Shown here in pieces: positions 1-5,191 of a stretch of DNA of 9,086 nucleotides; within the stretch, counting starts at the first letter, position 1, and every line of letters starts with the position of its first letter. This DNA comes from UMGS755 sp045590535 (GTDB taxonomy: Bacteria > Bacillota > Clostridia > UBA1381 > UBA9506): positions 1 through 9,086 of the forward strand of contig JAZNRE010000017.1 of the NCBI GenBank assembly GCA_045590535.1, read 5' to 3'. A program made the translations under genes and the position numbers. The notes below the pieces were generated by a model, which saw only the letters and a program-made list of their open reading frames with translations, was not told the origin of the DNA and did not search any database.

Positions 1-80
1 ATTCAGGCAGATATTAAAACTATGACAATGAACGGTGTTTATGCAATGAGCGCAGTTACGGCACTTACTGCCCAAAACAC
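1..80 (+). repeat. Artefactual duplicate of a thiD fragment
   Basis: This 80-base stretch is identical to 165-244, at an offset of 164. Both copies read thiD codons in the same frame (IQADIKTMTMNG and onward). The adapter between them explains the duplication: a short library insert was read through the adapter and assembled as insert-adapter-insert. It should not be treated as a genomic tandem repeat or as an insertion in thiD. Confidence 0.9.
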
Positions 81-164
81 AAGTCGGATCGTAGCCATGT
101 CGTTCTGTGAGCCAAGGAGTTGTAGTGGGGATTTGTCTTACTAAGACCGCTTGGCCTCCGACTT
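81..164. other. MGI/BGI sequencing adapter with 10-base barcode (contaminant)
   Basis: The 84 bases divide as 42 + 10 + 32. Positions 81-122 match the remembered MGI/BGISEQ read-2 adapter (starts AAGTCGGATCGTAGCC, ends CCAAGGAGTTG). Positions 123-132 (TAGTGGGGAT) sit where the sample barcode belongs. Positions 133-164 match the reverse complement of the read-1 adapter (ends GGCCTCCGACTT) with one difference at 140 (A where I remember C). The AAGTCGGA/TCCGACTT ends are the known adapter termini and should not be read as transposon inverted repeats. The match is from memory, without a search, but the length and barcode position fit exactly. Confidence 0.95.
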
Positions 165-905
165 ATTCAGGCAGATATTAAAACTATGACAATGAACGGT
201 GTTTATGCAATGAGCGCAGTTACGGCACTTACTGCCCAAAACACTCTTGGTGTAAGAGCAATTTTAGAGGTGGCACCCGATTTTCTAAAAGAACAACTTG
301 ATACGGTGTTTGAAGACATATTCCCTGATAGCATAAAAATCGGAATGGTATCCTCAAGCGAGTTAATAGATGTGATTGCGGATAGGCTGAAATATTATAA
401 TGCCAAAAACATCGTTGTAGATCCCGTAATGGTAGCGACAAGCGGTTCTGCGCTTATAAAAACAGATGCAATAAAAACACTTATTGAAAAGCTATTACCC
501 CTTGCAACGCTTGTAACTCCAAACATCCCCGAAGCAGAAATCTTATCAGATATGAAAATCAAGAGTAAGAACGATATGATAAAAGCAGCAGAATTCATTG
601 AGAAAAGCTACGGATGTTGCGTTCTGTTAAAAGGCGGCCATAGTATAAACGATGCAAATGATCTTCTGTGTGAAAATGGCAGACTTGTATGGTTTGAGGG
701 TAAGAGAATTGATAATCCCAACACGCACGGAACAGGATGCACTTTATCAAGCGCCATAGCATCAAATCTTGCAAAAGGACTTAGCCTTGTGGATTCTGTA
801 AAGAAAGCAAAAGAGTACATATCTGATGCACTTGCCGCAGGACTTGATTTAGGAAAAGGCTCTGGCCCGATGAAACATAATTTTATAATAAGTAGTGTCA
901 TCTAA
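165..905 (+). CDS. thiD: Hydroxymethylpyrimidine/phosphomethylpyrimidine kinase, 5' partial
   Basis: ThiD phosphorylates HMP and then HMP-phosphate with ATP in the cytoplasm to make the pyrimidine half of thiamin. The readable fragment is 246 residues. It opens at IQADIKTMTMNG, which in the family follows a GSD-SGGAG substrate/ATP loop, so about 17 residues are missing at the adapter junction. An internal ATG at 186 is unlikely to be the real start because homology extends upstream to 165. Visible motifs: VVDPVMVATSG (mid-protein), VTPNIPEAEIL, the LLKGGH strand, and the NTHGTGCTLSSA anion hole with the catalytic Asp/Gly-Thr-Gly-Cys region of the ribokinase-like fold. The normal tail (GLDLGKGSGPMKHNF) is followed by IISSVI, partly encoded by the 28-bp repeat at 895-922, which supplies the TAA. 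The upstream thiamin context lies outside the window. Confidence 0.93.
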   Translation: MQADIKTMTMNGVYAMSAVTALTAQNTLGVRAILEVAPDFLKEQLDTVFEDIFPDSIKIGMVSSSELIDVIADRLKYYNAKNIVVDPVMVATSGSALIKTDAIKTLIEKLLPLATLVTPNIPEAEILSDMKIKSKNDMIKAAEFIEKSYGCCVLLKGGHSINDANDLLCENGRLVWFEGKRIDNPNTHGTGCTLSSAIASNLAKGLSLVDSVKKAKEYISDALAAGLDLGKGSGPMKHNFIISSVI

Positions 906-922
906 ACCATTCGGCTCTTCCA
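895..922 (+). repeat. 28-bp direct repeat, left copy
   Basis: GTGTCATCTAAACC and the following 14 bases recur at 2902-2929 with one mismatch (C at 912 against T at 2919). This copy covers the last codons and stop of thiD. In both places a rho-independent terminator follows within about 10 bases. The copies flank the AT-rich DUF554-LysR unit. Confidence 0.85.
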
Positions 923-930
923 ACCAAAAG

Positions 931-953
931 AAGACGCCAAAGGCGTCTTTTTT
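931..953 (+). terminator. Rho-independent terminator after thiD
   Basis: AAGACGCC (931-938), a 3-base AAA loop and GGCGTCTT (942-949) form a perfect 8-bp stem, followed by further T residues to 953. It lies 25 bases after the thiD stop and would end thiD transcription. Confidence 0.88.
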
Positions 954-1033
954 GTTTGCTGAATCTTTTTTGCTTTCATAAAAACGGATTCAAGCATCGT
1001 ATAAATACTCGCTTTCATCTCGCAGGGACTCTC

Positions 1034-1074
1034 GGGCTGCAAAACAATTCACAGGATTGTTTTGCTTAACGCCC
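1034..1074. other. Intergenic hairpin without T-tract
   Basis: GCAAAACAAT (1039-1048) pairs perfectly with ATTGTTTTGC (1056-1065) around a 7-base loop. GGGC (1034-1037) and GCCC (1071-1074) can extend it across an internal loop. No T-run follows, so it is not a typical terminator. Its role is unknown. It lies inside the 896-1117 segment bounded by inverted 11-mers. Confidence 0.55.
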
Positions 1075-1094
1075 TCGTCTGAAGATCCACCACC

Positions 1095-1139
1095 AAAACA
1101 GAACGATTTAGATGACAATCTGGGTTGTTCTGTTTTTTT
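1095..1139 (+). terminator. Hairpin with T-tract, second terminator between thiD and DUF554
   Basis: AAAACAGAAC (1095-1104) pairs with GTTCTGTTTT (1127-1136), and the T-run continues to 1139. The 22-base loop contains a small GATT/AATC inner pairing (1105-1108 and 1117-1120). The long loop is less typical than the 931-953 terminator, but the T-tract and position fit a back-up terminator. Confidence 0.65.
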
Positions 1140-1219
1140 GTTATGTATTTATTGATTTTTAAGATATAATTACCGGGTGTGCATAATACAGATTCTTTTG
1201 TATGGTATCGCTTTTAGCG

Positions 1220-1235
1220 TTCTAATATGATAGAA
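1220..1235. promoter_or_regulatory. Dyad upstream of DUF554, candidate LysR box
   Basis: TTCTA (1220-1224), six bases, TAGAA (1231-1235) is a perfect 5-6-5 dyad. It contains the T-N11-A spacing typical of LysR-type binding sites (for example T1220/A1232 and T1223/A1235). It lies 57 bases before the DUF554 start, and a LysR gene follows DUF554. The regulator assignment is inference, since short AT-rich dyads also occur by chance. Confidence 0.35.
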
Positions 1236-1241
1236 TTTTAG

Positions 1242-1292
1242 TATTACCACCTTTATTATTGTATGTGATATAATAATATTGAGGTGGTAATA
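1242..1292 (+). promoter_or_regulatory. Palindrome enclosing an extended -10 and the RBS of DUF554
   Basis: TATTACCACCT (1242-1252) is the exact inverse of AGGTGGTAATA (1282-1292). Inner arms TATTATT (1254-1260) and AATAATA (1272-1278) extend the pairing to 18 bp with a small internal loop. The 3' arm holds the Shine-Dalgarno AGGTGG (1282-1287) and the A of the start codon. An extended -10, TGATATAAT (1266-1274), lies inside. No convincing -35 is visible. If transcription starts at this -10, the palindrome is a DNA operator. If it starts further upstream, for example from TATGAT at 1226-1231, the RNA hairpin would hide the ribosome binding site. Confidence 0.55.
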
Positions 1293-1978
1293 TGGGGATT
1301 GTGATAAATACTCTATCGATAATAGCAGGTTCTTTTTTCGGCAGCATATTTAAAGAACACATAAAATTTAAGAATTTTGCTGTATTGGGCATTGCAATTA
1401 TGATAATCAGCATGGTAGGATTTTTCGAAAACATATTAGATATTAATGGAATGACATTAAAAAGTAATGATTTGCTCGTAGTTGTTTTCGCATTGATTAT
1501 TGGAACAATACTAGGTGATGCTATACAATTAGAAACAAAAATCAGTAACATATCAAGTTTAGCAAGCGACAATTTTTCTAGTATTATTGATGCCACAATA
1601 TTTTTTGGAGTTGGCGGTATGCAAATATGCGGACCAATTTTGCTAGCAACGGTTGGGGATAATAGTCAATTGATTTTAAAGAGCATAATAGATTTTCCGT
1701 TTGCATTGATGTTTGGTATTAGTTATGGGAAAAAAGTTTCATTGTCTGCAGTGCCTGTAGCGATAGGTCAGGCGATAATTGTTCTGTTAACGATATTATC
1801 AAAAAATATTTTGAATACGATGGTTATAAAACAATTATGTTCCATGGGGTACATTATCCTGTTTTTTTCTGGTTTTAACTTAATTTGTGCAAGTAAATAT
1901 AAGATAAAAAACGTAAATATGATTGTAGGAATTTTTATAATATTGTTTTATAATGCAATACTCAAATTATGGAGGTAA
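1292..1978 (+). CDS. DUF554 family integral membrane protein
   Basis: This is a 228-residue, very hydrophobic protein of the normal DUF554 length (the family that includes E. coli YqgA), with no assigned biochemical function. Family-typical features: the N-terminal G-IVINTLSIIAGSFFGS helix (3-20), the LIIGTILGDAIQLE segment (about 68-81), and the FFGVGGMQICGPI helix (104-116) followed by a polar GDNS-LILKS-IDF stretch (122-135). Further membrane segments lie near 27-49, 57-78, 135-170 and 185-225. The start has AGGTGG four bases upstream. The stop overlaps the GGAGG used by the LysR gene 6 bases downstream, so the two are co-transcribed and probably translationally coupled. GC is very low (20-28% in two hand-counted 60-base stretches). 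A transport role is plausible but unproven. Confidence 0.85.
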   Translation: MGIVINTLSIIAGSFFGSIFKEHIKFKNFAVLGIAIMIISMVGFFENILDINGMTLKSNDLLVVVFALIIGTILGDAIQLETKISNISSLASDNFSSIIDATIFFGVGGMQICGPILLATVGDNSQLILKSIIDFPFALMFGISYGKKVSLSAVPVAIGQAIIVLLTILSKNILNTMVIKQLCSMGYIILFFSGFNLICASKYKIKNVNMIVGIFIILFYNAILKLWR

Positions 1979-1984
1979 ATATAG

Positions 1985-2896
1985 ATGACGATACAACAAT
2001 GCAAATATGTTTTGGAGATATTAAAAATGGGGTCTTTTAATGAGGCAGCAAAAACACTTTACATAGCACAATCGAGCTTGTCTGCCGCAGTCAAATCTCT
2101 TGAAACCGAGTTAAATATAAAAATTTTTGAGCGTTCTAACAATGGTGTTTGCCTTACAAGCGATGGTGCAGAGTTTGTCAGATATGCCTCTCAAATTATC
2201 GAACAAAATGATTTTATACTTGCTAAATATAAATCGGAACAAAGCTGCCAAAAGCTATATATAGCAACGCAACATTATGATTTTGTAGCGGATATATTTG
2301 GCAAAATGTTAAATTTGGTTACTGATGATTCTTATAAGATATCACTGATAGAAACGAAGACTTATAATGTTATAAATAAGGTTGAAAACGGGTATTGTGA
2401 TATTGGAATTATTGCTATAAAAAATACAGATTTTGATATAATGAAGCGTATTTTGCTCAATAAAAAATTGAAATTTACATCAGTATTGAAGACATCACCA
2501 CATGTGTTTGTAAGAAAAGATCACCCTGTTTGTAACAATAGCATTTTAACATACGCTGAACTGTCAAAATATCCATTCGTTTCGTATGAACAAGGGAAAC
2601 ATAGTATTTCGTTTTTTACTGAAGAAATCATGGAACTTTCGGATATTAAAAAACATATAGAAATAAGTGACAGAGCAAGCCTTATGAATGTGTTACTGAC
2701 TACGGATAGTTATACGGTAGGAACAGGAATTATGCCTTCAACTTTAAATGAAGGAAAAATTATCAGTATCCCGCTTGAATGCGATTCGTACTACAACATA
2801 GGTTACATACTTCATACAGATAGAAAATGTTCTGATTTAACTGCATATTTTATTGAAATGTTAGAAGAGTTAGTGGAGCAGGTGCATAAAGCCTAA
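1985..2896 (+). CDS. LysR-family transcriptional regulator
   Basis: The 303-residue protein has the normal LTTR length. Residues 1-60 form the winged helix-turn-helix (YVLEILKMGSFNEAAKTLYI, AQSSLSAAVKSLE, then IFERSNNGVCLTSDG). A linker helix runs to about 85. Residues 90-300 form the periplasmic-binding-protein-like effector domain (VENGYCDIGIIAI; HVFVRKDHPV; YPFVSYEQG). The ligand cannot be told from sequence. The start is set by GGAGGT at 1971-1976, nine bases upstream and embedded in the end of the DUF554 gene. The obvious candidate target is DUF554 itself. LysR genes are more often divergent from their targets, so the same-strand, downstream order is slightly unusual. GC is very low (about 23% in one hand-counted stretch), as in DUF554 and unlike the flanking genes. 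Confidence 0.9.
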   Translation: MTIQQCKYVLEILKMGSFNEAAKTLYIAQSSLSAAVKSLETELNIKIFERSNNGVCLTSDGAEFVRYASQIIEQNDFILAKYKSEQSCQKLYIATQHYDFVADIFGKMLNLVTDDSYKISLIETKTYNVINKVENGYCDIGIIAIKNTDFDIMKRILLNKKLKFTSVLKTSPHVFVRKDHPVCNNSILTYAELSKYPFVSYEQGKHSISFFTEEIMELSDIKKHIEISDRASLMNVLLTTDSYTVGTGIMPSTLNEGKIISIPLECDSYYNIGYILHTDRKCSDLTAYFIEMLEELVEQVHKA

Positions 2897-2901
2897 AAAG
2901 C

Positions 2902-2929
2902 GTGTCATCTAAACCATTTGGCTCTTCCA
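2902..2929 (+). repeat. 28-bp direct repeat, right copy
   Basis: This matches 895-922 with one mismatch. It begins 5 bases after the LysR stop and, like the left copy, is followed at once by a terminator hairpin. Confidence 0.85.
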
Positions 2930-2930
2930 C

Positions 2931-2965
2931 GTCGGAACAAAGTACGATTTGCTCCGACTTTTTTT
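2931..2965 (+). terminator. Rho-independent terminator after LysR
   Basis: GTCGGAACAAA (2931-2941) pairs with TTTGCTCCGAC (2948-2958), with one A/C mismatch, around a 6-base loop, followed by seven T residues to 2965. It terminates the DUF554-LysR transcript. Confidence 0.88.
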
Positions 2966-3006
2966 ATGCAAAAAATCAGTCACCCGCTTTACTGTTCCTC
3001 CTTTTT

Positions 3007-3030
3007 CCCAAAAAGCGAAGGCTTTTTGGG
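3007..3030. other. Perfect 10-bp hairpin between convergent genes
   Basis: CCCAAAAAGC (3007-3016), loop GAAG, GCTTTTTGGG (3021-3030). No T-tract follows on the + strand, while T residues precede it. It may act as a weak terminator for the - strand or as a transcript end-stabilising hairpin. Confidence 0.5.
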
Positions 3031-3051
3031 AGCCCTACACCTTCGGTGCGG

Positions 3052-3081
3052 AAAAGGACCACCCATTTGGGTGGTCCTTTT
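3052..3081. terminator. Bidirectional terminator between LysR and the Crp/Fnr gene
   Basis: AAAAGGACCACCC (3052-3064) and GGGTGGTCCTTTT (3069-3081) form a perfect 13-bp stem with a 4-base loop. A-run and T-run edges let it work in both directions. It probably ends the - strand Crp/Fnr transcript (stop at 3147) and backs up the LysR terminator. Small reading frames spanning 2902-3165 run through these hairpins and are not credible genes. Confidence 0.8.
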
Positions 3082-3146
3082 CATGTCATTTCCCTCTATT
3101 TAATTGCATACAACACACAATCTGTCATCGTAGAAGTAGAACGGAT

Positions 3147-3806
3147 TTATAAAAGAACAAAGTGATTCTTTCTGTTTTCAATAACCCCTTCATTTCTAAG
3201 GGCGCTTATGACAGACGACAATCCGCTTCTGTCAACCTCAAGAAAATCCGCAAGCTCCTGGCGGTCAAATGGTATATCGAAGCTGTTTGAATGGCTCTTT
3301 TTTGCCTGCAAAACGAGAAATGCCATGAGTTTTTCTCTGGTGGTGCGTTTAGATGTAATTTCGATTTTTTGATGAAAGAGAATGTTTTTTTGTGCCAGAT
3401 TTTTCATAAGATTAAATATCATTTGCCTGTGAAATGCGCAGGCGTTAGAACAGGAATATAAAATGCGATTACAATCGATGAACATGATTTCGCAGGTTTC
3501 ATTTGCAATTACACTTATGGGCAAAGCGCTTACTTTAGCACAGGCAAAGGACTCTGCAAATATTTCAGAGGTCTGCACATTGGATAAAATCGTTCTGTTT
3601 CCGTAATAATCGTTCTGCACAATCTGTACAGAACCGGACAGCACAATGCCAATATATTTTGCAGGACTTCCCTCAGTAAATATGGTATATCTCTTTTCGA
3701 ATACATCAACTTTAGCACCAAGACATCCCAGCAGGGCCATCAGGTCACTGTCCTTGATTTCATCAAAAAGGATACATTTTCGAAGTGCATTAAAATATTT
3801 TTTCAT
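3147..3806 (-). CDS. Crp/Fnr-family transcriptional regulator
   Basis: The 219-residue protein is a typical Crp/Fnr activator. The N-terminal cyclic-nucleotide-binding-like beta-barrel spans about 15-110 (FTEGSPAKYIGIVLSGSVQI at 43-62). A dimer helix spans about 118-150. The C-terminal HTH_Crp domain runs from about 155 (TTREKLMAFL; FDRQELADFLEVDRSGLSSVISAL at 180-203). Seven cysteines (11, 28, 89, 105, 112, 119, 123) are present, but not the N-terminal cluster used by FNR for [4Fe-4S] binding. C119/C123 precede a FH pair that I recall as common in clostridial relatives. The start has AGGAG five bases upstream (3812-3816). The gene is divergent from a [4Fe-4S] protein gene, an arrangement that recalls HcpR-type nitrosative-stress regulators. 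That functional link is inference, and the effector is unknown. Confidence 0.88.
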   Translation of the reverse strand: MKKYFNALRKCILFDEIKDSDLMALLGCLGAKVDVFEKRYTIFTEGSPAKYIGIVLSGSVQIVQNDYYGNRTILSNVQTSEIFAESFACAKVSALPISVIANETCEIMFIDCNRILYSCSNACAFHRQMIFNLMKNLAQKNILFHQKIEITSKRTTREKLMAFLVLQAKKSHSNSFDIPFDRQELADFLEVDRSGLSSVISALRNEGVIENRKNHFVLL

Positions 3807-3818
3807 TTTTTCTCCTTT

Positions 3819-3834
3819 TGTTGAAAATTCAACA
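3819..3834. promoter_or_regulatory. Crp/Fnr-type palindrome in the divergent promoter
   Basis: TGTTGAAAATTCAACA is a perfect 16-bp palindrome. Its core GTTGA-N4-TCAAC (3820-3833) has the 5-4-5 geometry of FNR-type sites (TTGAT-N4-ATCAA). Its centre (3826.5) is 41.5 bases upstream of the start predicted from the TATAAT at 3856-3861, the classic class II activator position for the ferredoxin gene. Confidence 0.6.
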
Positions 3835-3853
3835 TACTTATTATCATAAGTAT
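3834..3853. promoter_or_regulatory. Second palindrome in the divergent promoter
   Basis: ATACTTAT (3834-3841), TATC, ATAAGTAT (3846-3853) is a perfect 8-4-8 inverted repeat abutting the first palindrome and overlapping the - strand -10. It could be a second operator for a different protein. It is AT-rich, so the functional call is tentative. Confidence 0.4.
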
Positions 3854-3877
3854 ATTATAATTACATTAGAAAATCAA
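3849..3877 (-). promoter_or_regulatory. Promoter of the Crp/Fnr gene
   Basis: Read on the - strand: -35 TTGATT (3877-3872), a 17-base spacer, -10 TATACT (3854-3849). The predicted start is near 3842, giving a leader of about 35 bases. The GTTGA-N4-TCAAC palindrome then lies just downstream of the start site, where binding would repress, so autorepression is a natural guess. Confidence 0.6.
3856..3861 (+). promoter_or_regulatory. -10 element of the ferredoxin gene
   Basis: TATAAT matches the consensus exactly. No -35 hexamer stands at 16-18 bases upstream (3833-3838 is CATACT), which fits a promoter needing an activator bound at 3819-3834. The leader would be about 58 bases. Confidence 0.5.
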
Positions 3878-3925
3878 GTTGTGATTTATCGTAAATATGA
3901 AAAACTTAAACATCAGGAGGTTATT

Positions 3926-4618
3926 ATGATTCGAAAAATAATTAAAATTGATGAAGAAAAATGCAACGGATGTGGTGCCTGTGCAGCAGCGTGTCATGAA
4001 GGTGCTATTGAGATGATTAACGGAAAAGCCAAGCTTACCCGTGAAGAGTATTGTGATGGATTGGGTGATTGCTTGCCGGCGTGCCCCACTAATGCGATTA
4101 CCTTTGAAGAACGAGAGGCTCCTGCCTATGATGAGGATGCCGTGCGTCAGGCGAAGATGCAGAAAGGGAATAAACTCCCTTGCGGATGTCCGGGGACAAA
4201 TTCAAAGGCAATAAAGCGTGAACCCAAGGCACAACAAGGAACAGTTACAGTTGAAAGCCAACTCACACAATGGCCATGCCAAATTAAGCTTGTTCCTGTC
4301 AATGCTCCTTACTTTGAAGATGCAAAACTGCTTATTGCGGCAGATTGTACAGCCTATGCCTACGGAAACTTTCACAATGAGTTTATCCGTAATCATATCA
4401 CTTTAATCGGATGCCCTAAACTTGACGAAGGGGATTATACCGAAAAGCTTACAGAGATTATTAAGAATAACAACATTAAAAGTGTTACAATCGTGCGGAT
4501 GGAGGTTCCTTGCTGCGGCGGTATTGAAAATGCAGCTAAAAATGCGCTTTTAGCAAGTGGAAAATTTATTCCGTGGCAGGTAATCACCATATCGACTGAT
4601 GGCAGAATTGTTGACTGA
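3926..4618 (+). CDS. 4Fe-4S ferredoxin-type protein with C-terminal Cys-rich domain
   Basis: The 230-residue protein starts at the ATG after AGGAGG (3915-3920, five bases away). A longer frame from 3818 lacks a ribosome binding site and would run through the promoter. Residues 10-25 hold CNGCGACAAAC (C13, C16, C19, C23), a full [4Fe-4S] motif. Residues 43-54 hold CDGLGDCLPACP (C43, C49, C53), where the second Cys of CxxCxxCxxxCP is Leu46. The C-terminal part (about 118-230) carries C118, C141 (AADCTAYAYGNF), C163 (GCPKLDEGDY) and VPCCGG (C196, C197), with PCGCPG (C86, C88) in the linker. I recall this architecture from proteins next to hcp (hybrid cluster protein) and Crp/Fnr regulators in anaerobes. 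A role in electron transfer or nitrosative defence is inferred from that memory and from the divergent regulator. It has no signal peptide and is probably cytoplasmic. Confidence 0.85.
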   Translation: MIRKIIKIDEEKCNGCGACAAACHEGAIEMINGKAKLTREEYCDGLGDCLPACPTNAITFEEREAPAYDEDAVRQAKMQKGNKLPCGCPGTNSKAIKREPKAQQGTVTVESQLTQWPCQIKLVPVNAPYFEDAKLLIAADCTAYAYGNFHNEFIRNHITLIGCPKLDEGDYTEKLTEIIKNNNIKSVTIVRMEVPCCGGIENAAKNALLASGKFIPWQVITISTDGRIVD

Positions 4619-4686
4619 ATGAAAGGCTATAAACACATGTAACAGCACCGCATTTATCATGTGGCTGAAACATAGAATTCACGCAG

Positions 4687-5094
4687 GTGTGTGAGAATTC
4701 CATTTCGGCACTTTCAAAAATAACAGGGCATAACGGCCAAGCAGAATTTCACAAGCTCACAAGATTTCGTTCGGCAAAGGACTATCCCTTAATGCTCAAA
4801 ACCACTTATCTGCCAGCAGCCAGGATTATCCGCCTGTCCCTTGAAACCATTGAAACAGGCTCTCTTTATGACTATCTGTGGAAGAACTATAACTTTAAAG
4901 CCGATAAAATTAAAGAAACCCTGCGCCCCATTTTGCCGCAACCAAAAGAGAGAAAATTGCTGCAGATTTCGTCAAATATTCCATGTATTTTGCTGGAACG
5001 CTTTAGTTATGAGGATGATTTGCTGATAGAATATACCCGTTCAATCGTCAGGGGCGATAAATATATTTTCCAGGTTAATTTGGAAAATGAATAG
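4687..5094 (+). pseudogene. GntR-family regulator remnant (UTRA domain only)
   Basis: The 135-residue frame matches the C-terminal UTRA ligand-binding domain of HutC-type GntR regulators: FHKLTRFRSAKDYPLMLKTT (21-40), TYLP (40-43), GSLYDYLWKNYNF (58-70), KERKLLQ--IPCILLERFSYED (87-110), IEYTRSIVRGDKYIFQV (114-130). Intact relatives are about 240 residues with an N-terminal winged HTH. That DNA-binding domain and the first part of UTRA are absent, and an in-frame stop (4666-4668) lies just upstream. The only start is a GTG at 4687 with no good ribosome binding site. No HTH residues appear in any frame of the 68 bases before it, so the loss is a deletion rather than a single frameshift. It could not bind DNA as a normal GntR protein. 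Confidence 0.72.
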
Positions 5095-5138
5095 AGATTA
5101 TGGCAGAGCAATATTAAAAAAAGAAAAATGACATAAAA

Positions 5139-5171
5139 AAGAGCCACACTCGTCATTTGAGTGTGGCTCTT
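5139..5171 (-). terminator. Rho-independent terminator of lysS
   Basis: A perfect 13-bp stem joins 5139-5151 and 5159-5171 around a 7-base loop. On the - strand it is followed by a T-run (5140-5135) and lies 20 bases past the lysS stop. On the + strand the flank (TTAAATTTA) is a weaker U-tract, but the hairpin may also limit read-through from the GntR remnant. Confidence 0.9.
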
Positions 5172-5191
5172 AAATTTAGGCCATTTGTAGA

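Larger units (their letters stand above)
906..1291. other. Gene-free interval between thiD and DUF554
   Basis: This 386-base stretch holds the thiD terminator, a second hairpin, a second terminator and, from about 1140, the AT-rich promoter region of the DUF554 gene. Reading frames crossing it have no recognisable protein family and no good ribosome binding site. I see no tRNA or other structured RNA with a known signature. Confidence 0.7.

Noticed and set aside
81..164. Small mobile element with AAGTCGGA/TCCGACTT inverted ends and 80-bp target duplication, or a recombination site
   Set aside because: The sequence divides into known library adapter arms with a 10-base barcode between them. 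An 80-base duplication is also far outside normal target-site lengths.
1222..1596. Antisense 124-residue frame over the start of DUF554
   Set aside because: It is the complement of a clear family match in an AT-rich gene, with no domain or ribosome binding site of its own.
2902..3165. 87-residue reading frame after LysR
   Set aside because: It starts inside the 28-bp repeat, runs through three hairpins, has no ribosome binding site and no recognisable domain.
3818..3925. 36-residue N-terminal extension of the ferredoxin protein from a TTG start
   Set aside because: It covers the promoter and palindromes, has no Shine-Dalgarno, and the ATG at 3926 has a perfect AGGAGG.
4634..4663. CACATG/CATGTG hairpin after the ferredoxin gene as a terminator
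   Set aside because: Only 6 bp with an 18-base loop and no T-tract, so it is too weak to call.
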